DNA of 64,000 nucleotides from Branchiostoma floridae (Eukaryota > Chordata > Leptocardii > Amphioxiformes > Branchiostomatidae): NCBI RefSeq assembly GCF_000003815.2, contig NC_049979.1, forward strand, positions 31,382,948-31,446,947. Reading direction: 5' to 3'. Below the pieces are notes generated by a model. The model made no database searches. It was not told where the DNA came from and saw only the letters and a list, made by a program, of their open reading frames with translations. Below are positions 36,437 to 47,716 of the stretch, piece by piece. Within the stretch, counting starts at the first letter, position 1, and each line of letters starts with the position of its first letter. Position numbers and translations under genes: made by a program.

Positions 36437-36979
36437 TTTGCCTGATTGTGTTGAACGCTCTCGAGACAAGAAGTCAACACAACATGGCCGCCACCGCCCG
36501 GGACGTATTCGGTGATCTCCGTTCTTCCGAATATTTCCTTATATGGAATAATGATTTGGCTGGCTGTCATTGGATGGATTTATCGGACTATACTATTAAA
36601 GTATTTCTGGGCAGAACTACATTTACGTCATTTTTATATTCTTAAATTTACAGCATATGGATAGAAAAATGAAAGTTGTAATATTATATTATATCAAATA
36701 GTGCAATTTATCGCCTTTAACCGTATTCATGAACATAAGATTATTCTCTTTTTCTATCGTATCCCCATCCCGACAAGTATGTACATGTCCTTTAACCAAA
36801 TATGGCTCTTATGTATGGTGCGCAAGCGTGAAATAGCAGACGGCTTTTTCCCGCGAAATTCGGAATTTCTGTCAGCTTCGAATCGTTCTGAGATTCTGTC
36901 AGGGAAGCGCCAACCTTGGACTGAGAGGTTTGGTCAGGCCTTGTGTTGGTTCTCTGGTGGTCTCCATTCAGCCTAGGCG
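36437..36979. promoter_or_regulatory. Head-to-head promoter interval, SYVN1 / SPDYA
   Basis: The divergent SYVN1 start codon (36436) and the earliest possible SPDYA start (36980) are about 540 bp apart, so both promoters must be here or in the SPDYA 5' region. CpG-rich stretches occur at 36484-36530 and 36815-36980. No specific site is claimed. Confidence 0.45.
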
Positions 36980-37165
36980 ATGTTTTCCGGCTACAGACGC
37001 GCAGTGCAGACACATGGGTTATTTCCCGAACAACTTTCCACCCCGTCCAGACAGACTGAACAACGGCGGGCTGTTGTCAGTCGCGAAGGTTCCTCAGAAT
37101 GTCGTCTGCAGGCGCAGGAAAACGCCGCCCATTCTGAAGTAAAAGGACTTCCCAGAAGATCCATC

Positions 37166-39914
37166 ATGACCAGTTTCGATTCCGATGCAATGATGTGTGA
37201 CCAAGGTAATTAATGCCTTTTTATCGCTATAGTATTATTGGTAAGTATGTTCTTGTTGGAATTTTTTATTTGTCTCTTAATTTTTATGAAGTTATGTGTT
37301 TTAATGAGCCCCAAACCGCCGGGTTGTAACATAATGCGTCATGATCATGATCATAATCTTCTCATCCTTATGTGCAATGTCTAATGTTACATGTCGAAGT
37401 TGGGGAGATATATGGACCATGCAGTTGTCATTCTTGACGCAGATGATTTCTACCGCGAGCCGTATCCGTCCGAAGACTTTGACTCTTCGTTTTTTGCCAA
37501 CTCTGAGATGAGCATCTGGGACATGGAGGGACAGTCTGAAGAGTGGGACAAGACGGCGGGCCCGTCTCCTCTGGTGGCAAGCAAGCAAGAGACCCCGATC
37601 CTGACACGTCCCCTGGTCCCACATGTGGGGAAATCACTGCTCAGCAAGCGGAGCCGGACTCCAGAGAGGCCCCCACACCCAGCTCCTTGTCCTCTGGCAA
37701 AGAGGATGAAGAAACCAAGTCTTATTGTCAAAACGACCGAGATGGATGCTTTCTTCAGGCTGATAGGTAACCATTGACAATATAGTAAAATATGATTCAA
37801 AGCTAAAAAAAGTATAGGTCTTTTTCTTTTGTATACAGTAAGTTAAATGTCCAATATATTCATTTCTCTTTCTTTAAACTGCTGTAGACCAGCCACAGTG
37901 ATTCCATACATTGATCCAAGCATAGATAGAAACATTTTGCCAGTTCTCTTGACCATAAGCCCAATTAAGAAATGCAAAAAATATTTACACAGATGATGAC
38001 CTGATTCAAGACTTCCTTTGGATGGACAGATGTTGCAGGATAGCAGACAAGGTACAGACAATTTGATGGCATATAACATTAGTCCTGGTATAATTACTAT
38101 AGTACCTTTGCCAAGAAGGCTATTGTATTCTACTTTGGGATTCTGCTAGCCTTCGGTTGTTATTTTTTCACAGCCTTCCACACTGGTATTTGCAAAAAGA
38201 AGACTAACTTATGCCATAATATTATATTGTTGTCCCATTTCTTTTAGTACTTGTTGGCCATGGTGTTTGCCTACTTCAAGAGAGTTGGATACTCTGTGCA
38301 GCAGTACAACAGGATGAACTTTTTTGTGTCTCTGTGAGTACCTTCTGTTGGCAACATTTTCATCAACAGAATAAATCATAACCACCAAATAAGCATCTGA
38401 TGCTATGGGAAATGAGTCTGTAGCAGATTTAGATTGATGAAGATTACAATAATCTGACATACTAGTAAGTTGTGCATCAGGTTTATTCAATAACATCTCA
38501 ATTTTCTTTAAAGAACACATGTTATTGTAATCACACACATATAGAAAGAGCAATTTAGTATGGTCTGTTGACATTGAAAATCCAAATTGATTTTGTGCAT
38601 CATGGAAGGTTTCACAACCCTCCATCTTAAATGGTAAAAGTCCAACTATAGTGCTACAATTGCTTTCCAAAATATGTTCAAGTTTCTGAAATTGATACTG
38701 TCCTCTTTATGCATCAGCTACCTGGCCAATGACATGGAAGAGGATGAAGATGACATGAAGTATGAGATCTTCCCCTGGGCCCTTGGTGTGGACTGGAGGA
38801 GCCGGTACCCACGTTTCCTGAGGAGGAGAGACCATCTGTGGGAGGCCATGCACTACAGGGCAGCTGTCAGCAGGAAGTGCTGCGAGGAGGTGACACATAG
38901 TTTTATATGTACCAGCCATGGCCTACCATTGCATATCTACAGATAAATGTGCCAAAACATTTGTCTACAGATAAATGTGCCGAAAAACTTATCAACTTCC
39001 TTCCTTTCCAACTGCCTAAGTAACTCAGTGCATTACTTGATTATCTTATACTTCCTGAATCCTGATTAATATCTAGTTGATTGTTGTTGCTTATTGTTAT
39101 GGCTGTCTTTTGCCTCAGTTTCAGTCTAGCCAAATAAGACTTTTTACAGAATTTATCTAAAAAGCAGCTTGTAGTCAAATTTGAATATTCCTCCCAGAAT
39201 TATGATAGACACCACCTGTTTTTTTGCAGATCATGCTGATTGCTCCATGGCACAACATCTGGCAGCGTCTGCGCTCTGACAACCATGCAGGGGCAACACG
39301 ACACTACCCAAAAGATGAACATGATTATGAACCAAGGGGACCAGGCTATGAGCCAATATACTGTGCCCCTTGTCAGGTAGAGATGATTTCCTGATTCCTA
39401 GACAAGTTTCCACATACTTACCCAAAACACTGGTAGCAGTTACAGATTGGAAGTTGGAGTTCAAACACTATCAATTCCCATCATTTGTTATATTTCAATT
39501 CTACCATGACAGAAACGAGAGAGAAAACTTTTTTGTGATTCTGTGTAGGGTGCAGTGGGAGACATTGACAGCAGCAGTGACGGCTATGAGTCTGACAGCC
39601 AAGCCAGTACCTACCTGTACCTGTCAGAGACCTCAGAGTCATCACAGGAGGATCCCTCCCTCTCCATCGCTCCAGAAGACTGGTCCAGCTTCAACATGCA
39701 AGGTAACATTTTCTGCATAGTCTCGATTGACTATTCATGTTTAAGTCAAGTTTCAAACAATAATATGAATGGAGTTTACTTGTTATGAGGAATCTCAATG
39801 GAAGGGTGGCAACTCATAATTATGTGACTTGCAGGTCTGAAGAAGACACTACAGACAGACCCTGTGCCTGTTGGAGATGATGCTGACTCCATCTGGGCCA
39901 GTAAGGAAGAGTGA
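37166..39914 (+). CDS. SPDYA: Speedy/RINGO A, cyclin-like activator of CDK1/CDK2
   Basis: Atypical CDK activator of meiosis and the cell cycle. Exons 37166-37205, 37443-37766, 37993-38051, 38248-38333, 38718-38889, 39230-39376, 39549-39702 and 39835-39914 total 1062 bp, giving 353 residues. The Speedy/RINGO core runs from about residue 110: TTEMDAFFRLI, DDDLIQDFLWMDRCCRIADK, YLLAMVFAYFKR, YLANDMEEDEDDMKYEIFPWAL, then RDHLWEAMHYRAAVSRKCCEE and IMLIAPWHNIWQRLRS. It closely follows vertebrate Speedy A. An in-frame ATG at 36980 would add 62 residues; the shorter start at 37166 was preferred because the upstream part resembles 5' UTR and is unconserved as far as I know. The acidic, serine-rich tail (exons 7-8) has no family counterpart I recognise. 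A poly(A) signal lies at 40592-40597. Confidence 0.94.
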
Positions 39915-40591
39915 TTGGATTGTGGCTCAAGTTAGTAACATGGCTTATGCCTCAGCTGTGAGAGGGATTCTTTTAGAAACATTCATGTTCAATTGTTTGT
40001 GTGAGCCAAAACTGTTCAAAAGTCAGAACTGCTGATGTGATAAAATGACAGACTTATGCATTTTTTTCCTGCTATGGCACTGAACATAGTGAGCAAAATA
40101 GTCTCAGGGATAAAGGCTGATGACTGAAATTGTCAATACTGTTTTGTGCATTTGATTTTGAACTGGTCCATTTACTTTTGTTGATACCAGGGAATGATGA
40201 TTTGTATTGTTTGGTGTTCATTAAGATTTACTGGTACCACTGGTTACAACAGTTATAATGAATTTGTTCATATCAATTTTAACTGATTTATACTGATATC
40301 AGTACAGAAGACGGATGTATAGAAGTCCAAAAAAGAGGCTGGGATAATTATTTATGAATAGTTGTTTAATGTATATTCTTCTGTAATACTATGTACAGAA
40401 TGGTGATGTACATGTACTATTTGCACAGAAATGTCAGCAAATTAAGTGACCTGTACATAGATTAACATATTGTCTATTAACTCTATTTGGCTGTAGTCAA
40501 GCATAATAATATTAATATTTTGGTCTGCAAAATAGGTTCCATAGGTAAAGGAAGGATGGCATCTCTTTCTGAAGAGAACTTGTGTACAGTC

Positions 40592-40597
40592 AATAAA
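40592..40597 (+). terminator. Poly(A) signal of SPDYA
   Basis: AATAAA lies 678 bp beyond the SPDYA stop codon and only about 100 bp before the TRMT61B stop on the opposite strand, so the convergent transcripts nearly meet. Confidence 0.5.
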
Positions 40598-40697
40598 AGT
40601 TAAGTGTATGCCAATGAGGGTTAGTGTGAAGTGAGGTGTTGGTACTGGTTCCTCATAACACAGTCAATTCATGACCTGGCTACTTCTTGTGATTTTG

Positions 40698-43668
40698 TTA
40701 CATGGTGAATCTTGAATGTCTTGTGTCAGAGTAGACCCTCAGCTTCACCAAAAACCCTGAAATGAAGAAAGTGTAAAATGTTATGAAAAGAGACAGAGAA
40801 TATAGTGCTGCCATTTAACACCTTGTGATTGTAATCATTGAACTGTAATAATGGTTTTGTTTTTTGGGAGCGGTAACATTGGTCCTACAGCAGGTTCTGC
40901 CTTTAATACTACAAATACTAGAAATGCAGAAACCTTACCAGTATGGTAATCCTGCTTGATAGAAGGTCTGGTCAAGAAAGCTGTGTCTTCTGTTATCTGC
41001 TCCCCATTCTCCTCTTGTGTTGAAGATCCTTAAAACAAGTAAAGGTAACAGAAATTAGTCTTCAACTAGAGAAGATGGTACCCTAACTGACTAAGAAGGT
41101 GTTCTAGCTTTCAGATTAGTATAACACACATTACTACAATACAGGTAGATGTTTTATGTTTTAATTGACATAAAAAGAATACAAAGAAAAATATATTGAA
41201 TTTTTTCATATTCAAATTTCCAATGAAAGATGGTACATCACAGGAATTCACCGGCATCATTGACTGCACAGGGATACTTTATTACCTTGTTCCTCATCAC
41301 TGCTGATCTCCCCATGTGATGTGCTGCCAGGCTTGTAGATGAGTCTGCCTGTGTAATGTCGTGCAGGTGTGACGAGCCAGTTCCTGTGTTCCACCTCTAA
41401 CACCTGCTCCACTACCACTGGCAGCTGATGCTTCAAAATGCTGGCCACCAGGTCGACCACCTGTGTCATGCTAAGTATGTACATGGAAACACAATGTGTC
41501 ATACTAAGTTCATGGAAAGACGAGGGTTTCCATATTTTCGGAAACAAAGAAAGAAGCTATCAAAATATGACTAAACAAACCATAAAATGTTTTCACTGCG
41601 TCAAAAAACTAAGGCTATTAGTGATATCTTACTTGACGATGTGGCATGCAATCACTTTGCCAGGCTTGATGATAGGTAAGACTGCACGCAATCCAATGTT
41701 AGGAGTCAACATATCTAGGAATGCCTGTGAAATAGAAACACTGATGTTAGCTATCATATTCATATCAATTCCAAAACTCATCCATCTGTCAAGGGGTAAA
41801 CTGGGACAATATGTTTTTATTCCTTTTTCTTTACTTCGGGTGAATTCGGGTGACAAGCATTTCATGATAAATTTCTACGTTTGGAAGAAAAGATTTGAAA
41901 GGACGGTAACTGCATTTCCACATCTTCTAGACTAATAGAGGTCTGAGTTTGAACATTAGAATAAAAAGAGATAGCCCTGTGTGACTTACCCCATCCAGCA
42001 GGTGTTTGACCTTGTCTGTGGCATTTATCACATCTGCTTGATGGAAGGTCACATTGTCGGGCCAGTCTGTCTCGTGACTCAGCTTCCAGGAGTCCATCCA
42101 CAGCCTGAACGAACACACTTGATGTTTACAGCAAGCAGAACTCAGTTTGTTTGTTCAAAACTTTAAATCAAATGCAGCTGCAGCAGAACACCAATCAATG
42201 ATAGGTAACTAGATAAAAAGCATCGCTTTACTGCTCACCTGTAGTTACGTTTAGCTCTGTTCAGGTGATCCTCCTTACTATCAAAGGAGATGACCCTGCC
42301 TGTGACTCCCACTGCTCTGGACAGAAAGAGAGTCATGGCACCAGACCCAGTCCCACACTCCAGTACCCAGTCTCCTGGTGACACATCCAACAGGCACAGG
42401 GCTGTGTTGTTGTTCTGCAGGAAGAAAAAAGACACAAACGACTAACCTAAGTCATACAAGTACTTTCTTAGCCAGATTTTTTCTGGTTTGCTATGATGAG
42501 CTTAAGATGGAAATTCTGTGGGCCTTTGGAGAAATGACCTATTTTCAGAAGCACCAATGGCAAAGGGTTATGATCTCTTACTCTAAGCAGGTGACAGGAT
42601 ATGTGCTTTCTTATATTTTTTTTACTTACAATGTGTTACAGCTGAAGAAATTAAACTAAAAAATTTTCTTAAGTATAATATTCTAATTTCTTGCAGGTTC
42701 AACTCAGGCACTGCTATCCAAAATCCTCCCACCTTTGGGTGTGGGATAGCAGCAATCTTCTTCATTTGGAGTGTGAACTCTTCTAGACTCGGGCGGCGAA
42801 TGATCATCTCTGTGCCAGTTGAGGTGATGTAGGTGTCTCCTGGATTCTTCCCTATGATGTCTTCAAACAGAATCATCCCATGCTTACTGTTGACCTTCCT
42901 TTTGTCACCCAGGATCCACATCTTGCAAAAGTGCTGGACTTCTTTCTGTTCCTTCAGCTCCGCTATGATTGCTTCTCCTACCCTGAGGGGCAACTGCTTC
43001 ACAGGCGATTTGAACACTTTAAAATTTGGTAGATTAAAATTCAAGTCAAATGGAAACAAGTTTGATCTTCCTGTTGAGCTCAAGTCTTTCTCATCTTTCA
43101 TCCCTGAGAGTTGATCATCATAGTCTTTGTCCATACGGTCATCTTGAAAAACTTTATTGTTTTCAGTTCTAGTCTCGTTACTAGTTTTATGACTTATTTT
43201 TCCTTCTTTCAATGACTCACTTTCATTGCTAGACTTTTGAGCAGATTCCATCTCGAATGCACCCAAGTCGGCCGCTTTGCTCTTCCAGAAGTCCGGAGGC
43301 ATAAATCCTGTAACGCGTTGAAAAGGTGACAGGGGGCGCCCACGCAATCGGCGGCCCATGGGTTGCATACCGAGTTCCTGATCCTGATCTGACCCTGCAG
43401 TTGGTTCTTGTGGTGAATCCGATGGATAGGAAGGCTGGGGAGAGGATTCTAACATTTCGCTTCCCTTATTCTTTTCGTCCTCCAGCCTACCTTCCTGTTG
43501 TTTCTCATCTTTGGCATGGTCTCTTTCCGTCGAAAACAGACGAGCAAACAGAACACCCGGGGACCTCTGATCATAACTTTGCCCATTTTGAACCATCCGT
43601 TTCCGAACCCGGCACACAACTGCCTGGCATTTCAGATGACATCCCACATGTCGGTACAGCTGCATCAT
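40698..43668 (-). CDS. TRMT61B: Mitochondrial tRNA/rRNA adenine-N1 methyltransferase
   Basis: Class I SAM-dependent enzyme making m1A58 in mitochondrial tRNAs (and m1A in 16S rRNA and mRNAs in mammals). Exons 5' to 3': 42733-43668, 42239-42414, 41990-42104, 41633-41724, 41286-41470, 40939-41028, 40698-40756. They total 1653 bp, giving 550 residues. The N-terminus is rich in Arg and Lys and poor in acid, fitting a mitochondrial presequence. About 230 low-complexity residues follow before a conserved block, KPGDTY-like (KNPGDTYI) with IIRRPSLEEF. SAM motif I is VLECGTGSGAMT (about residues 329-340), followed by GRVISFDSKEDH and RLWMDSWKLSHETDWPDNV. The C-terminus TAFLTRP...GFLVKLRV matches the human end. 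The first ATG of two adjacent ones (43668) was chosen; the frame is open upstream without another ATG. Confidence 0.95.
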
Positions 43669-44533
43669 AATTCGATCTGTCTTTTGAACCACGAACAAAT
43701 AACATCACAATTCTTCAAAGTTGGCCTCAACCATGCATTTTTCTTCCACCAACAGTGCGACCATGCGTCCAGCTGAGGGTTGCAACTTTTAACCTTTGAC
43801 AGAATATCTCATTATGTGGTAGGGGCTAAACGTTTCTCAAAGCAGGCTAACAGTGGATCATCTCGCAACGAAGCAATGTTGTAAATTGTAAGATAGTTAA
43901 CGTTATATGTTTTCAATTGATGGTATCAATTCACATCTGCTAAGTATTTACAGGTCAATATTTTTTTCAAGAAATTGCCACCCCTATTATGACTTGTACC
44001 ATTCCGGTGAATCTTCTTTCAGGGTGTTTTGGGATTCACATTGATTGATTTAAAAAGCTGAACAGAAACAGATGGGGAGGCTTTAGGACAAATATACAAC
44101 GATCACACGAAACAATATGTTGTTGGGTCCTAAAGAAGGGACGAAGATGAGTGTCGTGTCGTGTAGGTGGGAGGAAAAAGTCAGGTTATGAGGTGAGTGT
44201 TTAGATGCTTGTTCCATCAAAGAGGTTCCACCTTGGGTACCTTGGGGAGTTGGGTACATGATGCATATGTGTAGTGATATGGGATCATATTGTAGGAGGG
44301 TGGCAAGGTTCTACTTCTAGTTGGTGTGCAGTTGAGGTGTGGGTTCTGCTAGGCTAGTCCTGCAAAGAAATTTATGTATACTGCATGTTATTGTATATGA
44401 TCAAAGGGCATGTTTGCTGTAGTCAAATATATCTGGGTTACATCTCCATCATGCATCAGGGTGTTCTACAGATGATTTGTTTTACCAAGTTCCTTGGTTT
44501 TCCTCACAGTAAGGGATTGAACTACTAGTATAT

Positions 44534-44768
44534 AATCCCTTTCACAGAGATCAGAACGCATGTGCGGCGACAGGAATTCTAGGTAATATGTCAATGGTAA
44601 AGTCCTTGAAAGACAAAACACTCGTTGTCTCAACCATTGTTTCGATTTGCATAACATTAACAATGTCCCGACGGTTTTGTTTCTTTTTTTGTGTGTGGCC
44701 TTTACCTTTGACATATTACCTAGAATTCCTGTTGCCGCACATGCACTCTGATCTCTGTGAAAGAGATT
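44534..44768. mobile_element. Foldback/MITE-like inverted repeat
   Basis: Two 69-bp arms (44534-44602 and 44700-44768) are inverted copies with only a few mismatches: AATCCCTTTCACAGAGATCAG at the left and AATCTCTTTCACAGAGATCAG on the opposite strand at the right. They continue through CAGGAATTCTAGGTAATATGTCAA. A 97-bp loop separates them. Because the arms mirror each other, both strands can be read as nearly the same short peptide, which explains overlapping frames here. I could not define a target duplication beyond a possible TA. Confidence 0.75.
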
Positions 44769-45034
44769 TAGCGAGAGGGGGTGGAGAGGACTGGCGCGTA
44801 GGGGGAGAGCTAAGGAAAAAATGATCCAAGGGGAGGGCCAAGGAAATTTTTTCTCAGAAATGGCAATACCTGTTCAACACTAGGAAACTACACCGTATGT
44901 GTCTTTTGGAGAGTTCCCTTGTAGGAAATGGCAGATTTTAGACAGGCACGATGTCAGAATATTTGCGGATCTCCCTTGCAATGCTTGCGCCTTTGGCAGA
45001 CTATATGGTGAAGTCGAGTTAGTGTACATATATG

Positions 45035-45073
45035 CAAGGAGGTTAAAAAAAAGTTTTTTTTAAAACCTCCTTG
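45035..45073. repeat. Near-perfect hairpin upstream of the carboxypeptidase start
   Basis: CAAGGAGGTT followed by an A-run, then a T-run and AACCTCCTTG, forms a palindrome of about 39 bp, extended imperfectly by ATATAT on both sides. It sits 75-113 bp before the ATG at 45148, so it is probably in the promoter or 5' UTR. Confidence 0.7.
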
Positions 45074-45147
45074 ATATATGATATATTTTCTTAATAATTT
45101 TTCAGGATTATCAAATTGATGTGCAATATCCTTGAAGAGGAATCATC

Positions 45148-47500
45148 ATGACTGTGTACAGTTGTAGTCATGTACCCCAGCGGCTGGGGAGGACCTTGTG
45201 CAATCCCCTCCTCCTACTGTACATATCACTGCTACTCCTCCTGACCTGGTTACCACAGACACAAAGTCGAGACGTCAAACCTGTCAAGGAAAAATACCTG
45301 CCTGACTACACTGTGTACCACAACCTGACTCAAGTTGGAGCTCACATACAAGAACTTGCGCAGAAATTTCCTGCCTATCTTAGGTTAGACACAAGTTACC
45401 GTTCCAGAAAGGGACGACCGCAGTACGTATTGAGAGTCTCCAACTTTTCAGGGAGCTACAGTATCCAGCATAGCACGGAGGTCGGAGTCACGCCGGTGAA
45501 GGCTCGCATCCTGCTGGCTTACGGGGAACATGCACGCGAATTTTTCCCAGTGGAGAGCATGTTTCACTTGCTACTGAATCTGACAGGGGGTCTGACAGCA
45601 ACAGAGGGGAGTCACAGCAGGGCATACACTAGCGAGATTCTGTCCAAGATAGACCTGTTCATAGTCGGCATAGTGAACCCAGACGGTAGACATCACGTGG
45701 AACAAACTAAGAACTACTGTTGGCGTGGGACGAGTACAGGAGTGGATCTGAACAGGAACTTTGACTGGCAGTTTGGCGGTCCTGGTAGTTCGGGGGACCC
45801 TGAGGATGAGGAGTACAGGGGATCAGCTGCATTCTCTGGTAAGGACAGCCTGATACATGAATGAGGGTCTGATGGATTGTGCTTGTGCTTGTTGTGCTTG
45901 TGATGTTATGTGATTTTGATTTGCAATTGCAGGGCTCTATATACACATTTTAAAAATCTCTTTTAGATTGAAATTTCTAAGAAGTTTATATGATACATGA
46001 TCAGTGGCCTTGGCCTTGATGTGAATTGACCTCTTCACCATGTTGCCCTTTTCCCTTGTAGAGCCAGAGTGCTTGGTGCTGACAGATCTGGTAACAAAGT
46101 TCCAGTTTGATGCTTTCCTGTCTCTACACTCAGGCACAAGGGACATCTACCTCCCATTCTCTGGTCAGTTGTGACAGGCTAACTCCACTCTGTCCTACAA
46201 CAATAGAAATTAGAAAAATGTAAACTGTCCATGCTTCAAATTTACAGTATTGCCAATTCAAGGTTGTTCCCAGCCTAGTCAAAAGAAGATTATAATGCAA
46301 TTTTCAGTATAAAATTTTGGTCTTGTTTGGTGGCCAAATTGAACAGGATCAATTACTAGTATTACTGTAGGTAAACTAAAAGACTATGTGGGGGTATTTC
46401 ATATCTTTGTATTAAGTTGCTAACTTCTCAATTTAGATACAATGTGTCTCAAAGATTATGAATCCATTTACTAAAGGCAGTACATGTAAAAGTATATAGT
46501 CCAATCCATGAAGTGAACCAGGCAACTAATTATCCCCATTGTTGTAGACTCTCAGTCCAAGCATGAGCAGAGGAAACCTAAGAACCTGGCTGACCAGATG
46601 CGCTTGGCCAAACTGTTATCTGACGCTATGGTACCAGAGTTCCAGCACGGGATTGGCTACGAGCTGAACCAGTACACAGCAGACGGGACGTCGTTCGACT
46701 ACATGGCAGGGGTAAAGGAGGTGAGTCAGACATTATTTACAGCACTTCTTTCTCCTTCATTACAGGTGATGATCTTACTAATATTTAGGATTGCTTCGGT
46801 ACTTCATTATGAGCATGGTGCATGTCATCATCAGACACACATGACTGTCTATTCTCCTTCCAGCTGCCTTTCTCCCTGGCAGTGGAGATGTGGGGAGACC
46901 GTGACAGTCCCAGTAAAAGGTGCTTCGACCTCTTCAACCCTCCCAACAAGGATCTGCAGGTGGGTCAGTATAGGTCAATAACACATTATTTGGATGGCTA
47001 CCGGTAAAAGCTTTTCCTCTATTCTTGTGGCTCTCTATTTTTGATGTTTGTCTCAATATTGTACATGTACAGTATTGAACCTGAAAAGTTTCTTAAGCAT
47101 TAACATTAACATTATGTCCTTCCCCAGACTGCCCTGGATGAGGTCCAGCCGCTGTATGAGACTCTCTTCTCCTACCTGAGCTACTGGAAGGAGCGCCAGG
47201 CTCGCAGCCCATTTGGAGTTATCGAGGTAACAGAGGTTTGAAAGCAACAATGTTTATGTCATCCTTGGTTATTCTAGCTGCAAAACTACTAGTATCAGTA
47301 AGACTGTACTTCACCAAACTGAAAAGATGTTTGTGTTTCTGCAGGAGCCGTCCATGTCTTTTATGTATTTCTGCCTGTCCATGACGGTGTTGTTTGTCGT
47401 GTTTGTGTGCATGCACCGCCACCTGCCATCATCGCTACGGGCATTCCCCAAGCGCCGGGTCATCAGCATCAACCGACTGTGGATGATGTGGAGGGACTGA
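45148..47500 (+). CDS. Membrane-anchored M14-family zinc carboxypeptidase (plant-type subgroup)
   Basis: Predicted metallo-carboxypeptidase that removes C-terminal residues outside the cytosol. Exons 45148-45838, 46062-46163, 46548-46720, 46864-46959, 47128-47226 and 47345-47500 total 1317 bp, giving 438 residues. A signal peptide or anchor (LLLLYISLLLLLTWLP) covers about residues 20-36. Zinc ligands are H128 and E131 (GEHARE) and H253 (LSLHSG). NPDGR (177-181) and the substrate-binding N202-R203 (GVDLNRNFDW) are intact, and the catalytic glutamate is E330 in LPFSLAVEMWGD. After it comes CFDLFNPPN, a motif I associate from memory with the Arabidopsis At5g42320-type carboxypeptidase rather than with pancreatic CPA/B. 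A hydrophobic helix (about 392-411) near the C-terminus predicts type I topology with a short basic tail. All catalytic residues are present, so it is probably active. A poly(A) signal lies at 47711-47716. Confidence 0.92.
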
Positions 47501-47710
47501 CCTGACCTACTGATCCGCAGGTAGACAGTAGAAGATCCATTTCCAAACATGATGATTTCAGAGAGAACTATTTATTGACAAATCATAAGTCAAATGTTAA
47601 GCCGATAGGGCAAAGTCCCGAGCAACTGATGGCCAATGGCAAGAACTATTATTATGGAGGAGAAAAGAATGGGAGTTTTCATTCTCTTGGCTTGCCACTC
47701 GTTAATCGGT

Positions 47711-47716
47711 AATAAA
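47711..47716 (+). terminator. Poly(A) signal of the M14 carboxypeptidase gene
   Basis: AATAAA lies 211 bp beyond the stop codon at 47498-47500. Confidence 0.6.

Larger units (their letters stand above)
43669..45147. other. Divergent spacer between TRMT61B and the carboxypeptidase gene
   Basis: About 1.5 kb without an exon. It contains the 44534-44768 inverted repeat and the hairpin at 45035-45073, both listed separately. Promoters of both flanking genes must lie here. Confidence 0.5.

Noticed and set aside
44466-44824. Similar open frames on both strands near 44.6 kb
   Set aside because: They are produced by the inverted repeat; the same arm is simply read twice.
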